From positions 1-64,000 of the forward strand of contig NZ_JAUSFI010000102.1 of assembly GCF_030651495.1 (NCBI RefSeq): a stretch of 64,000 bases of DNA. Direction: 5' to 3'. Of the stretch, positions 1 through 7,299 are shown piece by piece. A program made the position numbers and the translations under genes. The notes below the pieces were generated by a model. The model saw only the letters and a list, made by a program, of their open reading frames with translations. It did no database searches and was not told where the DNA came from. Within the stretch, counting starts at the first letter, position 1. Each line of letters begins with the position of its first letter. This DNA comes from Undibacterium sp. GTDB taxonomy: Bacteria > Pseudomonadota > Gammaproteobacteria > Burkholderiales > Burkholderiaceae_D.

Positions 1-480
1 CTCAAGTGGTTTAGTGTCACAGCTCCACTTTGGCACATCGATGCCGTTGAGTCGCGAGAATCCTTCGTCTTTTTGTAGCTATTGCCCGTATCCATCATGC
101 CGCTCCTTATGGAGGTGGAAGGCGTTCATTCCATTTCCAGAGGTGATATGGCTGGAGAAGGCCGTGGATATTACGAAGCAAGGTAGTGTAATCTAACCAT
201 ATTAAATATATGTCTATTTAACCATTTGTAATATTTAATCCAGTCCTGATGAATCGTCTTGGCAACCCAACTCATAGAGCCAAAAGTACTAGCACCAGTA
301 TGCGCGCATCAGGAAAGTATTCTTAAACGAGTTGAAGTAAAGCAAGTCGTCGCACGCCGTCAACAAAAAGCGCGCACAACATGGCGAGGGCAGATACACT
401 TTAGCACAATTGCACAATGAGGTATGAATTCGCGGCATTAAAGGCTGCTCTGCAAGTAATAGAATTGAAAAATTCTATTT
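1..480. other. Upstream stretch without an intact gene
   Basis: No convincing intact gene is visible. On the minus strand of the first 190 bases, one frame reads like protein for about 55 codons (it contains NAFHLHKERHDGYGQ, then a stop, then a continuation in the same frame). Around 330-418 a short plus-strand frame also looks protein-like. These could be remains of decayed genes at the edge of an acquired block. I do not recognise their families. Confidence 0.3.
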
Positions 481-493
481 TATCGGTTTTCAA

Positions 494-522
494 TTGATTT
501 CATTTTTGTGAAATACTAGTAT
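494..522 (+). promoter_or_regulatory. Probable sigma-70 promoter of first precursor
   Basis: A -35-like TTGATT (494-499) and a -10-like TAGTAT (517-522) are separated by 17 bases. The same two hexamers with the same spacing recur in front of the second precursor at 1043-1071. In both copies the -10 ends 96 bases upstream of the precursor ATG, although much of the sequence between has diverged. That conservation across a duplication is the main support. Each hexamer matches consensus at only about four of six positions. Confidence 0.5.
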
Positions 523-617
523 CGGTCTGCACTGCAGCGGTTTAGGTAGATTTATGATACTACTGTGTATAAAATGCGGTTTTCGTAAATATGTGCAACC
601 TAATATAGAGCGTAATC

Positions 618-755
618 ATGGAAAACTTGGAATTGAATAAAGAAAAAGAAGTATGGGAAACGCCAAAAATAGAAGAACTTGCTGTTGAACAGACGGCTCA
701 TCAACCCGGTCACGGTTTGGATGGTGATTTTTTTGTTGATTGCACCCGTTCTTGA
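618..755 (+). CDS. Lasso-type RiPP precursor peptide 1
   Basis: This 45-residue peptide has the layout of a lasso peptide precursor. The leader carries Trp13-x-x-Pro16-x-Ile18, the element normally bound by a PqqD-like (B1/RRE) protein. It ends in Gln-Thr26-Ala27, which fits the conserved Thr at position -2. The predicted core is HQPGHGLDGDFFVDCTRS. Asp8 of the core could close an 8-residue macrolactam with the N-terminal amine. The core ends in Ser, as do the substrates of known lasso-peptide kinases of the paeninodin type. A His at core position 1 is unusual for lasso peptides, which mostly start with Gly, so the cleavage point is an inference. An Asp-Cys pair near the C-terminus is shared with precursor 2. 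The gene has its own promoter and leads the operon. Confidence 0.8.
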   Translation: MENLELNKEKEVWETPKIEELAVEQTAHQPGHGLDGDFFVDCTRS

Positions 756-815
756 TAACAGTGATTGTTGCTCGATATAAAGAATGCGTTTCAATCGGGG
801 AGAAATTGACAGTCT

Positions 816-962
816 ATGCATTTGAAACTACCAGCTACTGTCACTTTTCCCACTCCCGAGAAAATTGAATTCCTTAAAGCCGCGCTCCGCGCATCACTTG
901 ACTTGCTTTAGCTGTGTAGCATTGAGCGGATTGTTATTGTTGTATGACGATTTTGATGGAGG
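816..962 (+). pseudogene. Truncated duplicate of the TPR/2OG oxygenase gene start
   Basis: The sequence after precursor 1 repeats the start of the oxygenase gene found at 1359. It begins ATG-His-Leu-Lys-Leu-Pro, and the first 27 codons are close to identical in both copies. Small indels then shift the frame and a TAG stop falls at 909-911, giving only 31 codons. Similarity at the DNA level continues to about 962 and is then lost. This is a relic of a tandem duplication whose oxygenase part has decayed, while the precursor part remains intact. Confidence 0.8.
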
Positions 963-1042
963 TGTCGGCTTTACGCCCGCACGTGCGTTATTGGCATACT
1001 TTTGGCAATGAATTTGACAAATGTCAGCTCGTCGGTTTTCAA

Positions 1043-1071
1043 TTGATTTCATTTTTTTGGGATGCTAGTAT
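1043..1071 (+). promoter_or_regulatory. Probable sigma-70 promoter of second precursor
   Basis: TTGATT (1043-1048), a 17-base spacer and TAGTAT (1066-1071) duplicate the promoter-like element at 494-522. The distance from the -10 to the precursor ATG is again 96 bases. It would drive precursor 2 and probably the whole downstream operon to 9089. Confidence 0.5.
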
Positions 1072-1166
1072 CGGCTTTCGCTGCAACGGTTTAGCTGCAT
1101 TGTCGGTGCGGTGGCGTCTCAAATTCGATTTGCATAATATGTTTTAACTTAAGATAAAGAATAGTC

Positions 1167-1301
1167 ATGGAAAACTTGGAACCGAATAAAGAAAAAGAAG
1201 TGTGGGAAACGCCAAAAATGGAAGAACTTGCTGTTGAGCAGACGGCTCATCGACCAGGTGTCGGCACAGATGGCGGATTTGCTGACTGCTCTCTTTCTTA
1301 A
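1167..1301 (+). CDS. Lasso-type RiPP precursor peptide 2
   Basis: This 44-residue precursor is a tandem duplicate of the peptide at 618. The 27-residue leader differs at only two positions (Leu6 to Pro, Ile18 to Met) and contains VWETPKMEELAVEQTA. The core, HRPGVGTDGGFADCSLS, differs widely and is one residue shorter. It keeps His1, Pro3, Gly4, Gly6, Asp8, the Asp-Cys pair and the terminal Ser. Asp8 gives the same predicted 8-residue ring. Strong leader conservation with core divergence is expected if one maturation apparatus processes both. The start is fixed by the match to copy 1. It lies 57 bases before the oxygenase gene. Confidence 0.82.
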   Translation: MENLEPNKEKEVWETPKMEELAVEQTAHRPGVGTDGGFADCSLS

Positions 1302-1358
1302 AAAATGATTGCTGCCCGATCTAAATAATGCGCTTCAATCAGAAAAGAATGACAGTCT

Positions 1359-2555
1359 ATGCATTTGAAACTACCGGATACTGCCACTTTTTCCACTCCC
1401 GAGAAAATTGAATTCCTTAAGGCTGCGCTCCACGCATCACCTGATGCGCCTTGGCTGCGTATGCAGTTAGGCGGATTATTATTGTTGCGTGATGATTTTG
1501 AAGGGGTTATCAGTCTTTTGCATGGCCGGCAGTTTGAGGGTGTTTGGCAGCATCGAGCGCGCATGCTGGAGGGTAATGCCTGGATGAGCAAAGCGACACC
1601 GGAGGCAAACCTTCAAGCAAGTAAAATGTTTGAACTTGCCTTTGATGCAGCCGCCATTCCCATCACCCGAGCCCGCGCGCTCGCGGCATTAGGAAAGGCG
1701 TGCATTCGTCTTAACAAAAAAACAGAAGCGCGTACTGCACTCGAAAGTAGCCTGCTGCTTGATCCGCGTAATCCCGACGCCCAAAAACGCTTAACTGCGA
1801 TGGATTTAAATGAAGGCCGTGAATCGGATGCGTTGCGGCGTTGCGATGCGATGCTGAAACAAGGCGTCAATAATTCACGTTTGCTAGCAGATCGTTACTT
1901 ACTACTTGCGCTTCTTGGCCGTGAAAAAGAGGCTCAAGAACAAGAAGGCCTGGACCAGTTTTTATCTGAGACCACACCATTGCCGCCCTTTGGTTGGAGC
2001 AGTATTGAAGAATTCAATAATGCTTTGAGTGAAGAGTTATATACGCACCCGTCGCTTCGATATGAACGTTATGGAACTGCATCGACGGCAAGTTGGCGTA
2101 TTGATGAACCGCTTCTTGCACGGTCTAAGGTTTTTCCTGCTTTGTTGGAAATGATTCGTCGTGAGGCACTGAGCCAGCTGGAGCGCTTGGATGATGGTCA
2201 TGTGCTCCAGCAATCAAAGCCCGAACGTGCATTGATACGTGCATGGAGTGTTCTTGCTCAAGGTTCCGGCCATGAAGAATGGCATATGCATCAATCGGGC
2301 TGGATCAGCGGGGTATATTATGTCGCCGTTCCTGATTCGGTGAAGGCTTCATCCGACAAGCGCGGCTGCATTGAATTCGGCAATCCTGAGTTGCCTCATA
2401 TACCAAGAGTTACTTCCGAGCAACGAATTACCATTCGCCCAAGTCCAGGAAAACTCCTCATGTTTCCTAGCCAGGCTTACCATCATACCTATCCCAGTGA
2501 TAGTTCGGAGCGTCGTTTAGTCGTTGCTTTTGATATTGTTCCCATTGATAGCTGA
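1359..2555 (+). CDS. TPR-containing putative 2OG-Fe(II) oxygenase
   Basis: This 398-residue protein has helical, TPR-like sequence over roughly the first 190 residues. The C-terminal domain resembles the putative 2OG-Fe(II) oxygenase family (PF13759-like). His309-Met-His311 followed by SGVYYV, and FPSQAYHHTYP around residues 369-379 with an Arg shortly after, match the iron- and 2-oxoglutarate-binding pattern of that family. Oxygenases of this superfamily hydroxylate residues, for example Asp, in some lasso peptides. A core Asp or Pro of the two adjacent peptides is therefore a plausible substrate, but this is inferred from position only. The TPR part may help bind the precursor. The gene overlaps the next ORF. 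A truncated copy of its start lies at 816. Confidence 0.72.
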   Translation: MHLKLPDTATFSTPEKIEFLKAALHASPDAPWLRMQLGGLLLLRDDFEGVISLLHGRQFEGVWQHRARMLEGNAWMSKATPEANLQASKMFELAFDAAAIPITRARALAALGKACIRLNKKTEARTALESSLLLDPRNPDAQKRLTAMDLNEGRESDALRRCDAMLKQGVNNSRLLADRYLLLALLGREKEAQEQEGLDQFLSETTPLPPFGWSSIEEFNNALSEELYTHPSLRYERYGTASTASWRIDEPLLARSKVFPALLEMIRREALSQLERLDDGHVLQQSKPERALIRAWSVLAQGSGHEEWHMHQSGWISGVYYVAVPDSVKASSDKRGCIEFGNPELPHIPRVTSEQRITIRPSPGKLLMFPSQAYHHTYPSDSSERRLVVAFDIVPIDS

Positions 2556-3462
2556 GATTTCCAGTCGCCGTTATATAGCATATGGCTTGATCATTGACTC
2601 TACACTGGAGATTCCAGGTGCCATACCGATTATTGCTGGAGTCGATGCTAATGGCGAAGAAGTCGATATTACAATTCGAATGGGAGAATTACCTTCCGAG
2701 TTGAATATTGAAAAACATCTCGAGCCGTATTCCTGGAGCCCCGGGCAAATCGTTTTTGATATGCCGTCAGTCGCTCGTTATTTATGTGAGCGTGGGGTTG
2801 CCATCATAATTGAGCCTGCAGCAGGCGCTGAAAAACGCGCTATTGAAGAGATGCTGATCGCAACCGCCTTGCCGGTCTTGTTGTGGATGAGGGATCAGAT
2901 AATACTGCACGCATCCTGTCTTATACCCGTTGGTTTGACGGCTTCGATAGCCATATCTGGCCCCTCCGGTATTGGTAAATCGACATTGCTAGAGCAGTTT
3001 TATGCACGAGGGGCTAAAGTAGTCGGTGATGACACTATTCTTCTGTGTTTGAATAATGGCGTTGCCGTCGCTAGCGGTTTACCATGTTCGATACAAGCCC
3101 GCACAGCAAACTCAGCAACACGGCATGAGATGTTTGTTGCCAAGGAGAGGACGCTCGCTTCCTCTCCTTTGGCAGCATTGTTTTTGTTGACGCGCACACC
3201 AACACAATCCTCAAATCAATCTCCTTTCGTTGAGCTAAAAGGCGCAGAGGCAATTTTAGCGATCCTGGCGCAGCGTCACCGTGCCAGGGTATTGAGTTTG
3301 TTGGGTAAAGAAGCGACAGTATTTAAAACGATCACATCTATTTTGTCTCAAAAAACATTTAAAATATTTGCTTGGTATCGGCGCGAGGGTGATGTTGTGC
3401 TTGGTGATCGGGAAGTCGAATTTATGACGGCACTTTGTACCGCTACTAACAAGCCCATTTGA
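2524..3462 (+). CDS. HPr-kinase-related protein 1
   Basis: A Walker A motif (GPSGIGKST, about residues 146-154) and a downstream VVGDDT match the HPr serine kinase fold. HPr-kinase-like enzymes in lasso clusters phosphorylate the C-terminal Ser of the precursor, and both precursors here end in Ser. The N-terminal part (YIAYGLIIDSTLEIPG) resembles the leading domain common in cluster-encoded HPrK relatives. The frame has only TTG-type start codons near its beginning (2524, 2530, 2536, 2545), all inside the end of the preceding gene. The exact start is therefore uncertain and translation is probably coupled. A second paralogue lies at 3882, with the PqqD-like gene between them. Confidence 0.75.
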   Translation: MLLILFPLIAEISSRRYIAYGLIIDSTLEIPGAIPIIAGVDANGEEVDITIRMGELPSELNIEKHLEPYSWSPGQIVFDMPSVARYLCERGVAIIIEPAAGAEKRAIEEMLIATALPVLLWMRDQIILHASCLIPVGLTASIAISGPSGIGKSTLLEQFYARGAKVVGDDTILLCLNNGVAVASGLPCSIQARTANSATRHEMFVAKERTLASSPLAALFLLTRTPTQSSNQSPFVELKGAEAILAILAQRHRARVLSLLGKEATVFKTITSILSQKTFKIFAWYRREGDVVLGDREVEFMTALCTATNKPI

Positions 3463-3517
3463 TTAAACTCCCAACAGTTTGCTGGGAGCAGTTTTACTAT
3501 TCGTTGAAGGAAGTTTT

Positions 3518-3793
3518 ATGAATTCAAACACCAGCTATGTTTGGAGTGGCGATTTTTGCGCTACTAATCTTGATGAGCATTTTGTCGCGCTTGTTATAGA
3601 AAATGGAAAATATTATTCGTTTGCAAAAACAGGCAAGTCAATTTTACAGTTACTGGAGACTCCACAGTCACTAGAAGATTTGGTTGTTAAATTAACATCT
3701 ATTTATCATGTATCTCAAGAAAAATGTCTTGCTGAAACGGCAGAATTTTTAACTATACTCGAGAATAGTGGCTTGATCAAAAAAACGTCATAG
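3518..3793 (+). CDS. PqqD-like RiPP recognition element (lasso B1-type)
   Basis: This 91-residue protein has the size and pattern of PqqD-family RiPP recognition elements. The N-terminal strands lead to a Tyr-Ser-Phe-Ala-Lys-Thr-Gly-Lys segment, and helices with LLETPQSLEDLVVKL and a Cys-containing C-terminal helix follow. Such proteins bind the leader, often through a Y/W-x-x-P motif, and present the precursor to the maturation enzymes. The Trp-x-x-Pro motif of both precursors is the expected ligand. The ATG at 3518 is chosen because a GAAGGAAG-like ribosome binding site precedes it. No B2 peptidase domain is fused to it. Confidence 0.78.
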   Translation: MNSNTSYVWSGDFCATNLDEHFVALVIENGKYYSFAKTGKSILQLLETPQSLEDLVVKLTSIYHVSQEKCLAETAEFLTILENSGLIKKTS

Positions 3794-3881
3794 TCAGTTT
3801 TCTTTAAATAAATTTCAATGACAGCACATTTTTTACAATTGTTTTTAGATTCGTGGTTTGTCGCCGAATTGGGGTAACTGG

Positions 3882-4805
3882 ATGCAAGGCTCGACGATTA
3901 GCTGTCATATTGCTTTTGGATTGCAATGGGATAGTACGATTTATTTGACCCAATTTTCTGAACACTCAGCAACAGACACTTTGCCGGATATAAAAATCCG
4001 AGTGCTTGATGATAAGCCGCTAGAGCGAGAGCTTATCGCTATGTGGGGGCGATCAGAAGTTTTTGATAATGGATTTCGATTTTATGCCGATGACTTTGCC
4101 CTATTTGATTTTTATCTACCTGATCGGTTAGATGTTTTTTTAGGCTCAGCTTGGGACGGCGACATGCCTTCGTTTTTTTATGGCACGGTTGTCGCTGCAA
4201 TTCTCGCTTTTAAAGGCAGAATCCCTATCCATGGCTCAGCAGTAGAAATAGACGGACGTGCAGTGCTTATATGTGGTCACTCAGGATTGGGTAAATCAAG
4301 TATCGCCTCAAGCTTGATAGGGTTTGGCGGAAAAATGATTTCGGATGACTTAAGTGCCCTTTGTTTCGAGACAGATGGGCGGGTATTGTTGCATGGCGGA
4401 CGAACAAATGTACGTCTTGCTGCTCCTGCTGCAAAAAAATTATCGGACTCTGAAATTTTTAATAAAAAAATTGGGACTAATTTATTTGGTAAATATTTAG
4501 TGGAAATGTTAATGGTCCCTCCATCGGTCGGTGTGCCATTGGACGCTATTATTTTTCTTGATTCCAAATTTGGGAAATTTGATATTGATCTGCATCCTTT
4601 TCAAAATTATAAAAAGTTGCTATCTAATCTTTTTCGGCCAGGGTTAATGAATTACCTTCCATATCAAAGAGAAAGAGTGCAAAAAATCATGAATTTGAAT
4701 AGGGAAGTTCGATTCCTTGGTTTGCAGGTGCATCCACCTATTGATGGCTTGAGCGTAAAAAATATGACAAAACAAATTTTTGAATTTTTTGCCCATGGCA
4801 AATAG
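3882..4805 (+). CDS. HPr-kinase-related protein 2
   Basis: This second HPr-kinase-like protein of about 307 residues has a Walker A motif GHSGLGKSS at about residues 132-140. MISDDLSAL near residue 154 corresponds to the acidic catalytic or metal-binding region. IPIHGSAVEIDGRAVLI before the P-loop matches the HPrK pattern. Sequence identity to the first kinase is low by eye, so the two are not a recent duplication. One may phosphorylate the precursor C-terminal Ser, with the other acting on a second residue or peptide. The start at ATG 3882 is preferred to an in-frame TTG at 3858. Its end overlaps the sulfotransferase-like gene by 11 bases. Confidence 0.75.
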   Translation: MQGSTISCHIAFGLQWDSTIYLTQFSEHSATDTLPDIKIRVLDDKPLERELIAMWGRSEVFDNGFRFYADDFALFDFYLPDRLDVFLGSAWDGDMPSFFYGTVVAAILAFKGRIPIHGSAVEIDGRAVLICGHSGLGKSSIASSLIGFGGKMISDDLSALCFETDGRVLLHGGRTNVRLAAPAAKKLSDSEIFNKKIGTNLFGKYLVEMLMVPPSVGVPLDAIIFLDSKFGKFDIDLHPFQNYKKLLSNLFRPGLMNYLPYQRERVQKIMNLNREVRFLGLQVHPPIDGLSVKNMTKQIFEFFAHGK

Positions 4806-5760
4806 TCATCCCATTATTGTTCCTGGTGAGCTTGTCTGGCTAAATGGACGGCCATTATTAAAAATGGTTGAGATTACTGAAGAATCATTAAGTTTACCTT
4901 TTTGGTCGCAAACTTTGGCCGCGAAAATACGAGTCGCCGGTTTGATTTCACTTGATGAGAGTGGGCCGGAATTTCATGCTGCGATGACGCTTGGTGGATT
5001 TGTTTATCATTTTAATCGATGCGGTTCTACCCTGGTTTCCAATGTTTTCAGTGCCTTAAACAGTTGTATTTCGATTAGCGAACCTTTCGTTTTTCAGCAG
5101 TTGCTGGATAGTTCTCATGGCACTTTGAAACAGAGGGTAAACTGGCTGAGGCAACTAATGGCGCTTCACCTTGATGCGTTGGCAGCTTATGCCGATTATC
5201 TTGTTATTAAGTGGCCCGGTTTAATGGCGTTATATATTGCAGATATTGAGTCGGCTTTTCCGCGTGTCCCAACAATTTTTTTGTATCGTAATCCAGTTGA
5301 AGTCTTGGTTTCGGCTCGACTTAATCCACTTGGTAATACTGATATCGTTAAGGAAGTTCATCTTGGCCTTCCCTTGTTAAAAAATATAAATGATTACTCT
5401 CCATTAGAACGAACGGCCAAGTTAATGGCGAATATGTGTCGACACGTACTGTTGTCGAGTAACATAAAACTGCTGGATTATGCATGTTTGCCAGATGCCA
5501 TTTGGACTCATGTCGCGCCATATTTCAACATTCACCTATCCCCATCGGATGTATTGACGATGCGTGAATGTGGCCGCTTCCATTCAAAATCACACAAGAA
5601 AAATAAAATATTTAGCGATGACGCCTGGACAAAAAGAGCAATGGCAAATGAAGATGAGTTGCGGGTGTCGAATGAAATCATTGAACCGGTACTGTTAAAA
5701 ATGGTCGATTTACTGCCTTCGCTTTGCGTTCCAAAATTGTGTCCCACGCAAGAAACATAA
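4795..5760 (+). CDS. Sulfotransferase-like protein
   Basis: The 321-residue product has a P-loop-like FHFNRCGSTLV near residues 71-81, typical of PAPS-dependent sulfotransferase family proteins. A later FLYRNPVEVLVSAR (about 165-180) resembles the 3'-phosphate binding segment (R-D/N-P-x-x-V-x-x-S). Such enzymes transfer sulfate from PAPS to hydroxyl groups. Sulfotransferase-like genes are known as accessory members of some RiPP clusters. The substrate here could be a Ser or Thr of the core or an oxygenase-made hydroxyl, which is inference. The ATG at 4795 overlaps the end of the kinase gene, consistent with one operon. Confidence 0.7.
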   Translation: MANSHPIIVPGELVWLNGRPLLKMVEITEESLSLPFWSQTLAAKIRVAGLISLDESGPEFHAAMTLGGFVYHFNRCGSTLVSNVFSALNSCISISEPFVFQQLLDSSHGTLKQRVNWLRQLMALHLDALAAYADYLVIKWPGLMALYIADIESAFPRVPTIFLYRNPVEVLVSARLNPLGNTDIVKEVHLGLPLLKNINDYSPLERTAKLMANMCRHVLLSSNIKLLDYACLPDAIWTHVAPYFNIHLSPSDVLTMRECGRFHSKSHKKNKIFSDDAWTKRAMANEDELRVSNEIIEPVLLKMVDLLPSLCVPKLCPTQET

Positions 5761-5776
5761 AAAGAAAATTTAATAG

Positions 5777-6703
5777 ATGAGGTCACCTCTTAGTCATTTT
5801 GTTGCGTCGCGTCAGGGACTCTATGCCGTTAATACCTCCAGGTGGGAGCTAGTTGCTGAAGGTCTCTACTTTGGACTAACACTGTTTAATAACATTTTGT
5901 ATGCATTTGAATCGACCGACAGGCCTCGAGATCGTAATAATGTGGGGAGAATCTTGGCTTTTCAGCTTGATGGGACCAAAATACTATCGACTCGATGCGT
6001 CGCCGAAGGCTTAGATAATGGTTGCCATCAAATTGATTTTATTGGCGACAAACTGCATGTTGTCGATACATATCAACAACGAATAATTGTTTACTCACCA
6101 TGTTTTCAAGAAGCTAAAACCTATTATCCCATGCCTTCGGCAGCATATAAGTCATGGGATAAGGGATATGTGCACTGCAACTCTTTGCTCGGTGTCGGAA
6201 AATATATTTTATTGTTGCTGCACAATGGCGGTAAGGATACCGGCAGGCCTAGCCGTGTACTAGTTTGCAATCAGGCTTTACAGCCTATCCATCAATTTTT
6301 ATTGCCCGGTAAGGGCTGTCATAATTTACTGGTCTTAGAAGATGGATCTTTGCTTGTATGTAATTCTCTGTCTGGGACGCTGATCAGTCACGAACGTAAA
6401 TTGGTGCAAGTGGACAATATGATGACGCGCGGACTTTCCGTAGATCAAGATCAGATCGTGGTGGGGTCTTCTGTCTATGCAACCCGCCGTAATCGAATTG
6501 ATATTCCTGGCAGGGTTCATTTTTTTAATCGTGATTTTGAGCGAATTTCAACACTTGAGCTACCCGCTGCACCGACAGATATTCGACGCATTGATGGAAA
6601 AGACTTGTCTATTTCGAACTATGCGAAAAGCGTCACTCTTACGCCTGCATCACTTGCTTTTTTAGGCGCAGTTGCAGCCGCCAAATTGGATACTTTATGC
6701 TGA
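5777..6703 (+). CDS. Beta-propeller-like protein of unknown function
   Basis: I do not recognise a precise family. The 308-residue product is rich in short beta-strand segments of the type x-I-V-Y-S, each followed by a turn. Recurring units (for example QIDFIGDKLHVVDTYQQRI and NLLVLEDGSLLVCNS) resemble NHL/WD-like propeller blades. No signal peptide or membrane segment is evident, so it is probably cytoplasmic. It sits inside the operon: its stop overlaps the start of the next gene (ATGCTGA), so its role should relate to peptide maturation, as a scaffold, as a substrate-binding partner of the oxygenase, or as an unusual enzyme. These are guesses from context. Confidence 0.6.
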   Translation: MRSPLSHFVASRQGLYAVNTSRWELVAEGLYFGLTLFNNILYAFESTDRPRDRNNVGRILAFQLDGTKILSTRCVAEGLDNGCHQIDFIGDKLHVVDTYQQRIIVYSPCFQEAKTYYPMPSAAYKSWDKGYVHCNSLLGVGKYILLLLHNGGKDTGRPSRVLVCNQALQPIHQFLLPGKGCHNLLVLEDGSLLVCNSLSGTLISHERKLVQVDNMMTRGLSVDQDQIVVGSSVYATRRNRIDIPGRVHFFNRDFERISTLELPAAPTDIRRIDGKDLSISNYAKSVTLTPASLAFLGAVAAAKLDTLC

Positions 6704-7299
6704 GCATCGCTTCAACTTCCACTCATATACGTGACGATACTAATGAGTTTCTGAAGTTGCAGCAGCGCTTCCAGCACACGCACGCAATAATTTTGTCGGA
6801 TATTTTAGAGCATCAGTTGCTGAATAAATTGCAAAAAATCCTTGAGACAATTGAATATTTCCCAAGAGTGATCCCTGTTGGAATTCAGGATGTGGGAAAA
6901 CATAATCGGGCAAGCAGCATATTGAATCTTGTTTTAGCTCGTCCTGCATTGTATCGGTGGCTCGAGAATCTATTAGATTGTGATCCGATTATCGGCGTTG
7001 AGGGGGCTGTCATGCGTTTGAGTCATGGCCAATGTTTAGATTGGCATGATGACATGAACGATGAACGCCGGGCTTTAGCTATAACAATTTGCCTTTCTGA
7101 TCGTCCCTATCAGGGAGGAGAATTTCAAATCCGTCGCAAGAAAACGAAAGAACTTCTGTTTAGCCATCTGCACAGCACTTTGGGAACCGCAGTTATTTTC
7201 GAGATTAATCGTGAACTTGAACATAGGGTTCAAGAAATTCACTCTGCAGAGTCAAGGATTGTCTATGCAGGTTGGTTTTTGAAGGGAAAATCAACATGA
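6697..7299 (+). CDS. 2OG-Fe(II) oxygenase, prolyl-hydroxylase-like
   Basis: The 200-residue protein shows a complete 2OG-Fe(II) dioxygenase signature: His117-x-Asp119 (CLDWHDD), a distal His176 (RELEHRVQEI) and Arg187 for 2-oxoglutarate. YQGGEFQIRRK between them is typical of the P4H-like group. It is a second oxygenase of a different type from the TPR-fused one at 1359. A tailoring hydroxylation of the peptide is the natural reading. Both ends overlap neighbours: it starts in the propeller gene stop and ends in an ATGA overlap with the cyclase gene. Confidence 0.75.
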   Translation: MLSIASTSTHIRDDTNEFLKLQQRFQHTHAIILSDILEHQLLNKLQKILETIEYFPRVIPVGIQDVGKHNRASSILNLVLARPALYRWLENLLDCDPIIGVEGAVMRLSHGQCLDWHDDMNDERRALAITICLSDRPYQGGEFQIRRKKTKELLFSHLHSTLGTAVIFEINRELEHRVQEIHSAESRIVYAGWFLKGKST

